64,000 nt of DNA from Hoplostethus atlanticus (Eukaryota; Chordata; Actinopteri; Trachichthyiformes; Trachichthyidae): NCBI GenBank assembly GCA_034670405.1, contig JAXDDX010000071.1:612501-676500 (forward strand), in the 5' to 3' direction. The position numbers and the translations under genes are program-made. The notes beneath the pieces were generated by a model. It had not been told where the DNA came from. It searched no databases and worked only from the letters and a program-made list of their open reading frames with translations. Shown one piece after another: positions 34,251-45,339 of the stretch (position 1 is its first letter; every line of letters starts with the position of its first letter).

Positions 34251-35132
34251 CCATGCACATAACCACACACACACATAACCACACACACACACACACACAC
34301 ACAAAACCATGCACATAACCACACACACACATAACCACACACACACAAAAACACAACCATTCACATACAAATACATCGTCATACACACAATCACATGCAT
34401 ATAACCATTCACACAGCCATACAGTACACATGAAATCACACACACATGCAGAATCCTACACATGTAACCCCTCAGACACACACACACATACACACACATA
34501 AAATGACACACAGCCACTCGGGTTGGGCAGTTGGACAAATGCATCAGGGACCATCGCTGGACTGAATCGATCACCAGTGGAAAGTCCGTTGACGTTGCAG
34601 TGTCTTGTGCTGCTGTTTCCTATTGGGAACGTACCGCCGCCTCGGTCCTGTTCAGCAGGTTTCTTGACTGCACTAATCCCTATAGTGTAATATAAAACTT
34701 CAAAACATCCCTTCCTTCCTCGAGCATTTAAAATGTTTTGGTTCAAGTCATCACAACGCCCACACCGGGTCGTCTAATGTTCCTGTCAGCTGATCCACCA
34801 GGCAGCCAGAGAGTAACTGGGTCTTGTTTAGTCAACAGGAGGCCGAGGGTCAGACGGGGTGAATGTCCTGTCGGGCGAGGCTGGTTGTGCGTACTGTCAC
34901 AACATTCACCTTTCACTCCCTTAAAGCCCTTTATTTAACTTTAAGACCATTTAAGGCCTTTAGACGTTCGAGGATATCATGTTTAGTTTAGATGATGTCA
35001 TTTAAGGGCTCTTGGTGTTTTTCAGCATGCTGGGGGAGTTTGGAGACGAGATGGACCAGACTGGATCCCGCATGGACTCGGTCCTCAAGAAGCTGGAGAA
35101 GGTCTCTCACATGACCAGCAGTAAGCTTATAG

Positions 35133-35194
<62 letters not shown>

Positions 35195-35322
35195 CCCCTG
35201 AGCCAGTGTGTTGTATCTGAGGCTGTCCCCTGCTCTGCCCCTCAGGCCGGAGACAGTGGTGTGCCATCGGAGTCCTGGTGACCATCATGATCGTGGTCCT
35301 CATCCTCTTCCTCACCCTCTGA
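28078..35322 (+). CDS. stx10: Syntaxin-10 (Qc-SNARE, syntaxin-6/10 family)
   Basis: Nine exons: 28078-28112, 28634-28709, 31122-31215, 31703-31797, 32238-32300, 32907-33008, 34106-34212, 35026-35120 and 35246-35322. Total 744 nt, 247 residues plus stop (human STX10 is about 249); every junction is in phase. The N-terminal syntaxin-6-type helical domain (1 to about 110) starts [17 protein letters not shown] and contains [20 protein letters not shown]. The C-terminal SNARE motif (about 156-220) carries [20 protein letters not shown] and the zero-layer Gln at about residue 189. A tail anchor (about 224-247) starts RRQWCAIG and is strongly hydrophobic to the end. The family acts in endosome-to-TGN transport, fusing vesicles at the trans-Golgi. 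STX10 rather than STX6 is called from position next to ier2 and nacc1. Confidence 0.93.
28634..28709 (+). CDS. stx10: stx10 exon 2
   Basis: Acceptor TTTGTATAG and donor CAG|GTGAGC. Encodes [20 protein letters not shown] and the following LQEGAQ, the first helix of the syntaxin-6 N-terminal domain. Confidence 0.93.
28778..28901. mobile_element. Short inverted-repeat element in stx10 intron 2
   Basis: Perfect 18-bp terminal inverted repeats (TGCAGGTTTTCATTCCAA at 28778-28795 and its complement at 28884-28901) flank about 88 bp. A MITE-like element; no target duplication is obvious. Confidence 0.55.
29257..30493 (-). mobile_element. Non-autonomous hAT-type transposon with BED-finger remnant
   Basis: Terminal inverted repeats TAGGGGTGGGCGGTAT (29257-29272) and its complement (30478-30493) are bounded by a perfect 8-bp target duplication CGCTGCCC (29249-29256 and 30494-30501), the hAT hallmark. 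Inside, on the minus strand near 30120-29940, is a degenerate BED zinc finger: [20 protein letters not shown], then [20 protein letters not shown] and PKHVREYE. One extra base between CKL and the second Cys breaks the frame. Downstream come [20 protein letters not shown], then in another frame [20 protein letters not shown]. The catalytic region is missing. A ZBED-like deletion derivative. Confidence 0.88.
31122..31215 (+). CDS. stx10: stx10 exon 3
   Basis: Acceptor GATCTCAG and donor GTATCC (weak). Encodes [20 protein letters not shown] and [10 protein letters not shown], the best conserved part of the N-terminal domain. Confidence 0.93.
31703..31797 (+). CDS. stx10: stx10 exon 4
   Basis: Acceptor CTGGGTCAG (no strong pyrimidine tract) and donor CAG|GTAATC. 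Encodes [20 protein letters not shown] and [11 protein letters not shown], closing the N-terminal bundle. Confidence 0.93.
32238..32300 (+). CDS. stx10: stx10 exon 5
   Basis: The acceptor is preceded directly by (TG)n (about 32211-32235) ending TAG, with no pyrimidine tract; donor GAG|GTTAGC. It is 63 nt, phase 0 on both sides (a skippable cassette), and encodes [21 protein letters not shown]. Confidence 0.9.
32791..32875. repeat. (AC)n microsatellite in stx10 intron 5
   Basis: About 42 uninterrupted AC units, 30 bases before exon 6. Complementary to the (UG)n tract that precedes exon 5. Confidence 0.96.
32907..33008 (+). CDS. stx10: stx10 exon 6
   Basis: Acceptor TGTGTCCAG and donor CAG|GTAGAG; 102 nt, phase 0. 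Encodes the linker [18 protein letters not shown] and [11 protein letters not shown] leading into the SNARE helix. Confidence 0.92.
33999..34103. repeat. (TG)n microsatellite abutting the stx10 exon 7 acceptor
   Basis: About 105 nt of TG/GT with a few TCTG interruptions. It takes the place of the polypyrimidine tract and runs to within three bases of exon 7. Confidence 0.96.
34106..34212 (+). CDS. stx10: stx10 exon 7 (SNARE core)
   Basis: The acceptor TGTAG lies directly on a (TG)n tract of about 105 nt; the donor GTGGGTACACAC runs straight into (CA)n. Encodes [20 protein letters not shown] through EQAV, including the zero-layer Gln. At 107 nt, its skipping would shift the frame. Confidence 0.92.
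34217..34505. repeat. (CA)n array with 56-bp sub-repeat after stx10 exon 7
   Basis: CA tracts begin five bases past the exon 7 end. A unit AAAACCATGCACATAACC plus CA runs repeats with a 56-bp offset (34247 and 34303). Looser CA-rich sequence continues to about 34505. Confidence 0.93.
35026..35120 (+). CDS. stx10: stx10 exon 8
   Basis: Acceptor TTTTTCAG and donor GTAAGC. Encodes [20 protein letters not shown] and [11 protein letters not shown], the C-terminal half of the SNARE motif. A (CA)n tract follows the donor closely. Confidence 0.93.
35136..35191. repeat. (AC)n microsatellite in stx10 intron 8
   Basis: About 28 AC units in a 125-bp intron, leaving only about 55 nt to the exon 9 acceptor. 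Confidence 0.96.
35246..35322 (+). CDS. stx10: stx10 exon 9 (tail anchor)
   Basis: The acceptor is CCCCTCAG. The exon encodes RRQWCAIG and a hydrophobic membrane anchor ending FLTL, then TGA. Confidence 0.94.
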
Positions 35323-35830
35323 TGCCTCTGACCTCTGACCCACACTCACCCCCCCCTCCTCCTTCCCTGGGAGTGTGGATGGACGGACGGACGGACGGAC
35401 GGACGGACGGACGGATGGACAGACGGAGGAAGAGGAAGACGCCTCTCCTCCTTCCCTCTCATCCCTTCCTCTCTTGCACAGACAACAAATGAGTGACTCG
35501 TAGAGAGAAGTTAGGATCTAACCCCTTCTCTGCTTTTAATGAATCTAGTGTTTGCCACTGGTCTGTCGGTCTGAGCGTGAGGGCCGAGCAGGACAGGAAG
35601 TCACGGTTGTATCATTTTTATATTGCCGCACTTGTGTTACTATTAATGGAACAATGGTACTCAGTGGGGGGTCGGTAAAGGGCTTCGTGGAGGAGGGAGG
35701 GATGGACAACCTGCTGCTGCTGTCAGGCAAAAAACAGTTTTCAGGAATGAAGAATCCTTATTTTCTTGTGTCAGGGTCTGAAACACCCCGCCAAGCACCA
35801 AACGCCAATAAAATGAGTGGTGGATAAACC
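35323..35830 (+). other. stx10: stx10 3' UTR
   Basis: Runs from the stop to a canonical AATAAA at 35807-35812. It contains a (GGAC)n tetranucleotide tract (about 35383-35416). A second hexamer near 36071 could extend it. Confidence 0.65.
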
Positions 35831-36608
35831 GATAAGGGCGGTAACTTCTTGAGACGATAACACTCCAACGCCTCGGTTATATTCAGGTTTTTTTGTCTTT
35901 GCCTGTTCTCAAACTTTGAAACGACGCTTCAAAATGTTCTTATACAATAGATCAAGTTGGTGATTCATCATGAAGTCCAACAGGATGTAAACAGAAGTGA
36001 GTGTTAAAACACCCAGTACCTGATTCTGGACCCAAAACTGCATTAAAACAGGTGAACTTTTAATCCAAGCTAAATAAAACAGCAATTTCGTGGCTTTTAC
36101 CAGACAGCAGCGGTATGGGGGAGGGAGGGGGGAGGGAGGGAGGGAGGGGATGTAAATGTTGCCTTAAATATATTTTTTATACCTTTTGTGAGATGTGCAG
36201 TACGTTGATGTGTGCCTACATTGGGGTGAGGGTGGGAAATCAACGCCAGACGCCGGCTACAGGTCCATGTTGGCTGCAGCCATGCCAGGACACCGAGCAG
36301 CTCCAGGCTAAAACCCAATCTGGTGAAAACTCTCCTGCTGCTGCGGACAAAGCGGTTGATTTCCCGCCCTGACTGATCCGTCTCGTAAGGGGACGTTATT
36401 GACTGATCTGCATTCAGCCGGCTTCGCGCTCCCTTCAGACGGAGGCGGTCTTGATTCTCGCCCCGGCGCTCGGAGACGACCTTGGGCCGAGAGCGAATGG
36501 GTTTGCTTGTTTTTATTGAATCGCTTTTACCTAACGAGAGGAGAGGGTCGGTTGCCGGGCAGGATGTCTCGGCGCGCACACACACACACACCGGTGACTT
36601 GGGCGCAC

Positions 36609-36626
36609 AGCTCCCTCTGCTGGAGG
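36609..36626 (-). promoter_or_regulatory. CTCF-like motif (reverse, imperfect)
   Basis: The minus strand reads CCAGCAGAGGGAGCTG, matching the CTCF core except for one position. It lies beyond the stx10 3' end. Confidence 0.4.
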
Positions 36627-36891
36627 GTTGTTGGTCATGTATTTCATTGTGTCATGTCAGGTAACTACACTACCCACGTTGGAGTATTGTGTAAATATAA
36701 AAATGTTGCTTAACTTTGAATTATTGTGTAAATGGACTTTTATTCTTGTACTGAGGCTGGCTGCATGGATACAGGAGGATCTGATTGTTAACCCTGTTTG
36801 AGCCACATATGATCTCAATCACAATGTTACAGTGAAAATTAGGAGTGACTGTCTTGACGTCTCCGTCTGCCATACATAGTCACCAAAGAGG

Positions 36892-37287
36892 TCAGAGGTC
36901 AGGGGCAGGCTTCCTCTCCAGCCACTCGGTGTAACGTGAGATCAGATCTGGAGGCGCCGGGTCACCAATCAGATTTGGTTTGTTCCTGCATCGGACCAGC
37001 CTGTGAGCTCGGTCGTACCATGTCGAGCCTTCATGAACGAAAGCTCCCTCACTGCCATAGCCATGCATTGTGTCCTTTAGCCATTCACCTGTGCTTTTAT
37101 TGTGCTTGTATTGAGATTCATTCCAAAATAAGATGTCTACAATTTGAAAACACGCTGACAAACTGGTTGCCTGTGTGAAAGTACCACGCGTTGTAGGTGG
37201 TATGTTGTGTGTATCACTGCATCTGTTTTTTTTCCCTGAGATTGTGTCTGACCAGGCGTGCATGGGAGAACACCACGGCGAGCACAC
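36892..37287 (-). other. Unassigned 131-codon open reading frame, possible exon or gene remnant
   Basis: Not recognised. The last two thirds read like ordinary protein rather than repeat: TGEWLKDTMHGYGSEGAFVH, then TWYDRAHRLVRCRNKPNLIG and ISRYTEWLERKPAPDL to a TGA. An acceptor-like TTTTCAAATTGTAG ends near 37137 on the minus strand, so a terminal exon of about 82 codons is possible. No promoter or partner exon is seen. It lies in the convergent spacer between stx10 and nacc1. It may be a retroelement or gene fragment. Confidence 0.25.
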
Positions 37288-37299
37288 AGCTGCTTGAAG

Positions 37300-39700
37300 C
37301 CAGACGCTCTCACCCTCTCTGGTTTGCAGCCAGACGGTGGTCTAACAGTTCATAGCGTTTGTTTATTCCTAGTTGGGAACACCAAGTGGGTGGAGCTTAC
37401 CGTATTAGGGACATGAAGACGGTGACAGCCAAGTTCTTGTCACAAAAAAAAGCACACCGAATTGACTTTAAAATATGTTTGTGGCAGTTGTATTATCCAG
37501 CGAACCCCGCCCATCTGGTGCTCTCCGCAGGTTAAAACAAACCCACAACATAAACATACAGGGATGCAGGTGGACATGCTGTACACACAGCTGGTTTCTA
37601 ACGTAGGTATACATTGAATTGTTTTGTTAAAATGAAATCAGCTTTATTAACACCTGATGTGTCGATATCTCGTCTTACTTGATTGGAGGAAACCAAGTTA
37701 GAGCAAATATTCAGTTTCACACATTTAAAGCACATTTATCATTAAGATACTAAAAATGTATGAACAAACTTTTTTTTTTTTAATATTCCTTAAATCATCT
37801 TCTGGCTCATCCCAACTCCCCGTCATCTTGACTGGCTTCATCTCGGTCGACTACCTTCATACTAAATGGATTTGGGAAACCAACCCTGGCGGCAGGTTGG
37901 GAACCAGAGATTAGACCTCTCAACTCAAGTGCCAATGATGAGGATTTTATCTGTGTGAATGTCTGCAGCCACCAACCATCATGTGGATGGTTAGAGTAAA
38001 ACAGTGGAAGAGCTCGGTGAATTTTGAGATGGACGAAACTTTGAATGTATGTAGATTTTGTAAAACATCATCTGCCTCAGTCCCGTCCAACCAACAGCAC
38101 AAGCAGCTCCACCCACCGCCTTCAGTAGAGACATGATGAGTAATAGTGTTAGTTAGTTTACCGCTCAGCACCATGTTCTCCACTGACACTACATGATGAA
38201 TAAATCCGGTTCAGCCTCTGGTCATGACTACATGTGGCAATTATTACAGTGTTCAGACAGAAGAAAACCCCTCATCTGTATCATGAAAATGACAAACACT
38301 TGTTTTCTGAAATTTCCCATGAGTTTCTGAAAATGTCCAGCGGGGTTTTAATAAATTTTGCAAAACTGGATCAACATCAAGGGACTAAACTGCAGTTTTT
38401 CCCATGACAGTGTTACAATGAATTGCTTCACTCTTTTTGAAAATGACCTAAAGACTGTACTATGTTTTATGATGGGGGGGGGGAATCTTAAAAATTAAGA
38501 AATTTATGTTGAACAGTGACTGGCCTTGTATGTTTCAGTGATAGCAGCACTGCCAGGGTTGGGAGTTGAATTCCCTGTGTAGGTCAGTGGCTAGAGAGCA
38601 AGGCACTAGCGGAGCCGGGGTCGGGAGTTCAAGTCCCACGTTTTGGATAAAAGCATCCAGCACATGGCAGATGTTACAGCAGTGGCTACGTCATCACATC
38701 CTCTCAGAGCCCAGCATCATGTGGAGTTGCTCTACATTTGTAAGGAGCAGAGAGAGAGAGACCCATGTAGCTCAGTGGGTAGAGGCAAGGCCTTCAGGAG
38801 TCACGATGAAATGGAACTTCAGTGAGTCATTTTCACCTTGTTAGGTACATTATGAGCTACTTATATTAATGTTTGGGTTTGTTTTTTAATTAAAACCTTA
38901 CTGGAAAGCGTAGTGATTACGTCATGGTGTATCAATAGGTGCAGCATCACAAATGACCAAACCCTGTTTCATTTTCAGACATCATGGTTGCACCTCGGTG
39001 GTTGAATTTATTGATTTTGAAGAAGCTCAAGATGTGCAAAGCACTTCTGAACTTTATGAACAGTTTTGACCAGTCCCTCCTTGTGTTACGTTACGCCCAA
39101 CATCATGTTTCAACTGAAAATAAGTTGAATTACGTTTCCTCATCTACCTCTGATATGACGGAGGTTCCCTGACCAACTACAGAAAACAGTCTGCACAATA
39201 ATTACATTTTATTTTCACGTTTTATTTAATTGTTCAATCGTGTGTTTTGTAAATTAATTGATTTAAAAGTAGTAATGCATCCCAGAGTTTCTCTACCATT
39301 GAACAGCAGGTGGGTCACCTTCCCTTAAAGAGCTGCTGACACTAAAAGGTTTAGTGTCCTGTGACAGTCTAAATGCTGTTTCAGAGGCTTTTCACCCTGA
39401 CGGGAAGAAAACTGGGGGAGACCTGAATACTTGGAATGTTTTTGGCATAAAAGTGACTAAATTTACAGATATTGAATATCAGCCATCAGCAGCTTCAATA
39501 CAAAACGATCCGTCTCAGCCTTTGAAAGCCCCATGCTGGTCGAACCCTGGTCAGGGGCTCCATTCCCACTCGGCCAACCCATTTTAACAACATCCTGTTT
39601 GGTACTGGAAGAGTTTGGATGAAAGCGTGAAGATCTGAGGAAGATAAATAAACACCAAATGCACCTGTGAGGTCAGTCCTCTTTGTTACAAACCTTTTAT
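37300..39700. other. Intergenic spacer, stx10-nacc1
   Basis: No gene recognised. AT-rich sequence with tRNA-derived SINE pieces (38560-38830). Confidence 0.5.
38560..38830 (+). mobile_element. tRNA-derived SINE fragments (two or three partial heads)
   Basis: A-box-like GTCAGTGGCTAGAG (about 38584) and B-box-like GGGAGTTCAAGTCCC (about 38623), then TTGGATAAAAGCATCCAGCA. A second head GTAGCTCAGTGGGTAGAGG follows at about 38767, and a partial GGGAGTTGAATTCCC precedes at about 38562. Copies are truncated and clustered. Confidence 0.6.
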
Positions 39701-41229
39701 TAAGATATTCAGATGTTTTTTCCTCATTTTATCAGTCTGTTTTTCTTTTTCTCTTTACAGTAGTTAATGTGCAATTATCTTTATTACTGGGTCACAGTTA
39801 GGAATTCACAAAGTTATTGGCACTTGGAACACATGGGGGAAAACACTGGCATGTACACGGGGCGGGGGGTGTGGCGCGAGGGGGTATCAGGGGGGTAAAC
39901 ACGGCAGGGCTGGGGTAAAGGGATGGGGGTGGGGTGGGGGGGTATTTTCTTTGACATCAGTAGACGCTACTGCATTGGTTGTTTTTTTGTTTTTTTTAAA
40001 CTTCCAAAAAGCTGTATTTCACTTTTTCTTTTCTGGGTTATGAAGAATAATAATCGTAAGAATAATACCTCATGCTGCGAGTGCACATCTAACAATCAAA
40101 CTTCGATAGTGCTTCTATGTAATAATGTACAGTTTATATATTTATATATTTATAGTGGAAAACAAGAGTTCTGCAGAGTATTTTACCCGACGACACCAGA
40201 GACAAGAAAGAAAACTAAAAACCCAAAAATAGTCATTCACGGTTGCTATGATAATATGTAAGCCCCGCCCCCGTCTGTAGTATGATTCTGAGGTAAGAGT
40301 GTTTTGACATGGACTCTCGGCTTCCCGTTTCAGTAAAAACCCTGCACTGTACTCGTTCAAATCTCTGAGAAAAAAAACTCTGCTGAGCTTCCCAGTTTTG
40401 TTCCTGAAAAAAAACAAAAACTTTATGTACCTGCTTTATAGCACCAGCCGCACCAGTTAAAAAGCCGCTCCCAGTGCCGGGTCATCTGTGGGGTAAGGTC
40501 TGCTATGGCTGAGAGCTCCCGAGGTAAAACTGGTAAAACTGCATCAGTGACACACACGCGCACACCAGACACGAAGTCTGCGAGTGTGGGTGAGAGTGTG
40601 TGTATATCTCAGAGGTTTGCGTGTGCGGTTTGTATATATATGTGTGTGTGTGTGTTGAGTTGTCTCTGGTGCGTGGGGATTTGGAAAGAGCGGAGAGTAC
40701 TAGTTGTACATGTTTCTGAATAGAAGACTACAGGCCTGCCGACAGTGGCAGGGAAATGCACAGAATTGCGGAGCGCAAGAAAAGAAAAAAAAACAGGCGC
40801 GTGGTGGAGGTGGTAGGTGGGGGCGTGGGGGGCGGGTTGAGGTCAGGTTGCAGCGCCGAGAAAGGAGGAGGAAGGTGGCTGAGAGGAGAGGAGGGTACAG
40901 ATAGAGAGCCAAGAGATGGATGACAAGGACACGGCTCGCGATGGGGGTGTTGATTAACGTCTCGCATCCACTTCCCTCACTCCTCCGTTTAGTTTTCACA
41001 CACACACGGACTCCAGATATTCCCTCCAGCGTTTCAACAGGGTTCCTACTCATTTCGTGCCCTACTTTTTCCAGACCTTAAAGGGAAAAATCCCCCCTCG
41101 AATTCCAGTTGTTATTTTTAAGTGTTGTGATTTACGTTTTATTTCTGTGTGCCCTGAACGCGCCTCGTCCACTTCAGCGATTTCCTACGTGTGACTTTCA
41201 ACTCATGCGCCTTACTCAAAACGCAACAT

Positions 41230-41395
41230 GTTCTTGTGTCTGCATTGCATTCTGGACAATTGAGGCTACTGCAATGCATTCTGGTCTATTGAGGCTGCCG
41301 TCAGTGGAGAAAATACACCACCAGACAACAAAATGGGCCCAGAAATGCAACGTGCATCTCCAATAGCGGTTATTGAACTAGGGTGGGTTTTTCCT
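41230..41395 (-). mobile_element. MITE copy (same family as 60850-61335)
   Basis: The reverse complement of about 41265-41340 matches 60917-61015, sharing CATTTTGTTGT, TTTCTCCAC, CAGCAGCC-like and ATAGACCAGAATGCA blocks in order. One end, GGGTGGGTTTTTCC (about 41380-41393), resembles the terminal repeat of the other copy. The other end is decayed. Confidence 0.6.
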
Positions 41396-42715
41396 TCGTG
41401 GCTGGAGTTAAAGATGGGCGTCATCACTCTGCAGCACAACATTTTTCAACAACAACAAATAAAGTGAAGTCTGACAGTGACAGAAAAATACCCAGCAAAC
41501 ATTTTGACGTCGGACAGGTGTTGATAAGACGGCCCTGCACCACAGTTGGAAACCATATAGCGTCAAAATGTGGCCTGGAGCTGCTACCTGCAGAGTTTGG
41601 TGAAATAAGGGCCCAAATATCATCGTGACATCAGTTCAAAACACTTTCCAAAGCTGTTTAATGTGATTTTTCTTTTACTGTGCCATAAAATATAGTGAGG
41701 TTTGTGCTTGTTTGGGTTGATGCTGAACTTGACTCCTCCCCTAAGTTCATCTTTCCAGACCTACGTAGGAACCCTGTTTGAATGGATGCCATGGCTAGCT
41801 CCTGTCCTTCGCCCTCCATCGGTACCCCTCACCCGACTCCCTCCCTCCCCCCCAACCCATGCAGGGGACAGTTTGCACAGTCTCCCCTCCCAGTTCCCGT
41901 CCAGGGGGGGGGGGAAGGGAGTGACGTGCACATCATCAACATTTTACAGTAAACAACAACAACAACAAACGCCAAAGAGAGAGAGAAAACAAATACAAAA
42001 TAAAAGAGGAGTAAAAGTACAAAAAGATAAAAACAACAAAAATAAGGAACTTACTTAAAAAAGAACCCTCACATTAGATCTCGACCCCCCCCCCCCCTCC
42101 CCAAACCGCCTCAAAAAAAGGTAAAATCTCAAAAATCCTACTTCTAGACACCAGCGTCCAAACCACAGACAGGAAGTGACGTAGGGAGCGCGCTCAGAAA
42201 GGTGCAGAGGCTTTGGCTCGCCGTCTCTCGTTTGACAGGTGAGCACTCACCCAAAGGTGCTTTTTTTTTTTTTTCCAAAACATTATTCCACTCTCTCCTT
42301 GTCACCCTTTTCCCCCGTCTGTGGCTCGGTAGGCAAGATGGCCGACCAGGAGTAAGATCAACAGACAGGACGGACGGACGGATGAACGGATGGAAGTCAA
42401 ACGACCGCAGCGCTCTCTCTTTAGGAAGTTACGTCAGCAACTTTCAAATAAACTGACAACTTTATTTGGCATCTTGGTCCACAGCGGTGGCCGTTGGCGG
42501 TTTGAGTCTTGAGTCAGGTTTGTAAGACGAGGAGCAGAACCCTCTCCGGTCTGGTCCTAAGGTGCTCGGCTGAATACAGTGATCAAGACTTAGAAATTAC
42601 AATCGTAGCTTGTCTGGGATCACTGCTTCTTCTTGGGAGCCTCTGCTGGCCGCTTGCAGTTACTGCAGCCGTTGAGCAGCCCCCCCCTTTCTCTCTGAGC
42701 TGCAGTAACCGCATC

Positions 42716-42734
42716 TGGCCACCAGAGGGCGAAT
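42716..42734 (+). promoter_or_regulatory. CTCF-like motif
   Basis: TGGCCACCAGAGGGCGAAT matches the CTCF core CCASYAGRKGGCR on the plus strand. It lies in the region downstream of nacc1. Confidence 0.5.
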
Positions 42735-44526
42735 AAAAACAAACAATTCAACAGTAGCTTATTCTTTACAGAGAAGCTGGCTCGAGAACCAGGTCAAGTA
42801 AACTTTGAAAGTCTTTGATTTCTAATGGAAGATTAAATGTAGGCATGGCAATATATATATATTTATATATATTTATATATATCGCTACAAGACAATGGAG
42901 AGTAACACTGTCCAGTAATATAAATATAGTTTTTTACAGACATTCAGACATGTAGCCTTAAAATGAAGTGAGCCTGACGGCGTTTATTTCCTCGGACCGT
43001 CCATCCATCCATCGGTCGGCCTGTCTGGTTTCTGTAGTACAACGCCCCGACCCAACCCCCAACAGCACCTCACTCATACACAATCGCAATGCAAAAATAT
43101 GTGGTTCTCTTTCTCTAAACTATTTTACACCTTTCTCAATTTTCTCTTTTTGTAATTTTTACACAACTTGGCATCTCTAAGTACAGACGTTAATGTGAAT
43201 TATTAGTAGCATCTCTTTAAAAGTAACTTTCAAGGACTACAGTACACTAGCTCAAACGTAGAAAAAAAAAAAACTAGCAACAGAAAAGGTACACGGTAAA
43301 TAAAAAAAGGGAAATAAATCCATCGGTAATGTTTACAAAGCTCTTCTAAAAGCGTCACGGAGCTCTTCTGGCTCCGGACGCGCTCAACCTTTATCCAGAA
43401 AACTGCTCAGACAAAACTAGCCTACAAAAAGGCAAACAATGGTAACCTTTTGTGTGTTTTAAAAAAGGTCAAAGGTCACAAAGAGGGTGCAGATTTTATA
43501 TCAAACTAAACACTATAAGGAATAAATGCTCTTCAATGATACGCAGCCTGCAGTATTGAACCAACAACACTTTTGTTTCAGGGGTCAGGCGATAAACTTT
43601 GGAGATGCAATTTTTGCTCTTGGTCTTTTGTAGGGCAGAAACCATTCCCTCCTCTCTCTCTGCTCAGCTACTCGCTCGTAATCCTTTCCTCAAAGTTAAA
43701 GAGCGACAAATATAGACACACAAAGACGTATTGACGAAAATATCTGAACTACGCCCACATTTATCTTGAAGTCCTGGACCTGAAACCCCTTCAGTCTGCG
43801 ACCCGAGGCCGAGCACCAACAGCCAGCGGTGTCATGGTCACGTCTCACTTCTCATACAGGGATCCTCTGGATTTCCCCATTTCAAAACTTTGTGACAAAA
43901 AATTCCATTTCAAAGTTTCACTTTCCACCGGCCAGAGCCTCATTTCTAGACTGCACATGAAGACTTCAGTCTGTTCAGATTCATCGTCTGCTTCACCATG
44001 TGACACTGGAGTTACAGGTAAATAAAACGACCCGCCGTCAACAGGACTCCTACAACTTCCATTTAAAATATCAGACTTGTTCCAGACCTTTATTCCTTGA
44101 CTGAATCTGAAGACTGGTAACATGATGGACCGCCACAGCTCAACATTAGAAAATGACTGGGGTCTGCCGCTACATGAAACAGTCCAATGCGTCCCGGGAC
44201 AGAACAGCCGGATCTTTCCCACATGATTCTGGGCCTTTAGTGCAATCCAACTTTCCAAAACCTGGGAAGAGGATCACCCCCCCCCCCGTCCTGCCTGGCC
44301 GCCGCTCGGCTCTCCAGGAGGTTTTGGGAAGCTGGCGAACGTTTTGCGGCATGCAGCGCAAAACTATCATTTCTCTGTTCAGACCCCACCCCGACGCACA
44401 GCCCCCGCTACAGAAACAAACACCCAGGTATTTATGTTGGTGGCACAGGGCCAGAGAGGGGATCACCACCTCCTCCTCCTCCTCGTCCTCCTCGTCTGCC
44501 TTTCCTTCCCTTTCATTGCTCCGCTC

Positions 44527-44577
<51 letters not shown>

Positions 44578-45021
44578 TCTGGATTGTGGCTTCGCTCATG
44601 TGACGGCAGACTGCCGCAATGCCTCATCTGTCCTGGGAGATTCTTAAACAGATCTCCTCCTCAGGAAGAAGAGAATACCAACTCCCCTCCCTCCCCCCTT
44701 CCTCCCCCCCTCTCGCTGCTCAAGTCTGGAATGATTATAGTTCTTTAATTCTGATAGATAATCTCCTTGTGATTGGCTGGGTCTCTAGCCTGGACATTCT
44801 GACTGGTCGGCCACGGCGGCCGGGGGGGAAAAGAGAGACAGATAGGCCATCATCATCATCATCATCATCGTTTTTGCCGTGATCGACCGTCTCCAATTAA
44901 GTAAAACACAAAACAGAATTGGACCACTGTCTAGGAAGGGGGGTGCAGACAGTATGCAAACCACACACACACACACACACACTTACATTCTGGAGCGTAG
45001 CACACATGTATGCACACGTTG

Positions 45022-45023
<2 letters not shown>

Positions 45024-45095
<72 letters not shown>
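45024..45095. repeat. (AC)n microsatellite
   Basis: About 36 uninterrupted AC units, followed by a shorter AC run at 45106-45128. Complementary to the (GT)n tract 180 bases downstream. Confidence 0.96.
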
Positions 45096-45097
<2 letters not shown>

Positions 45098-45272
45098 TTG
45101 ACTGACACACACACACACACACACACACGCAGAAACACACACATTTGGCAGCCCCATCTGTTGTTTTAAGCAGCAACCACACACACACAATGAAAACAGA
45201 GTGAAGCGGCGGTGAATGGAAGCTGATGGTTCGTTTGGTGATGAAGGAATGAGGGATTGACTGTCTACCTCC

Positions 45273-45275
<3 letters not shown>

Positions 45276-45337
<62 letters not shown>
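45276..45337. repeat. (GT)n microsatellite
   Basis: About 31 uninterrupted GT units lying between two (AC)n tracts (45024-45095 and 45787-45866), so long hairpins are possible in DNA or RNA. Confidence 0.96.
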
Positions 45338-45339
<2 letters not shown>

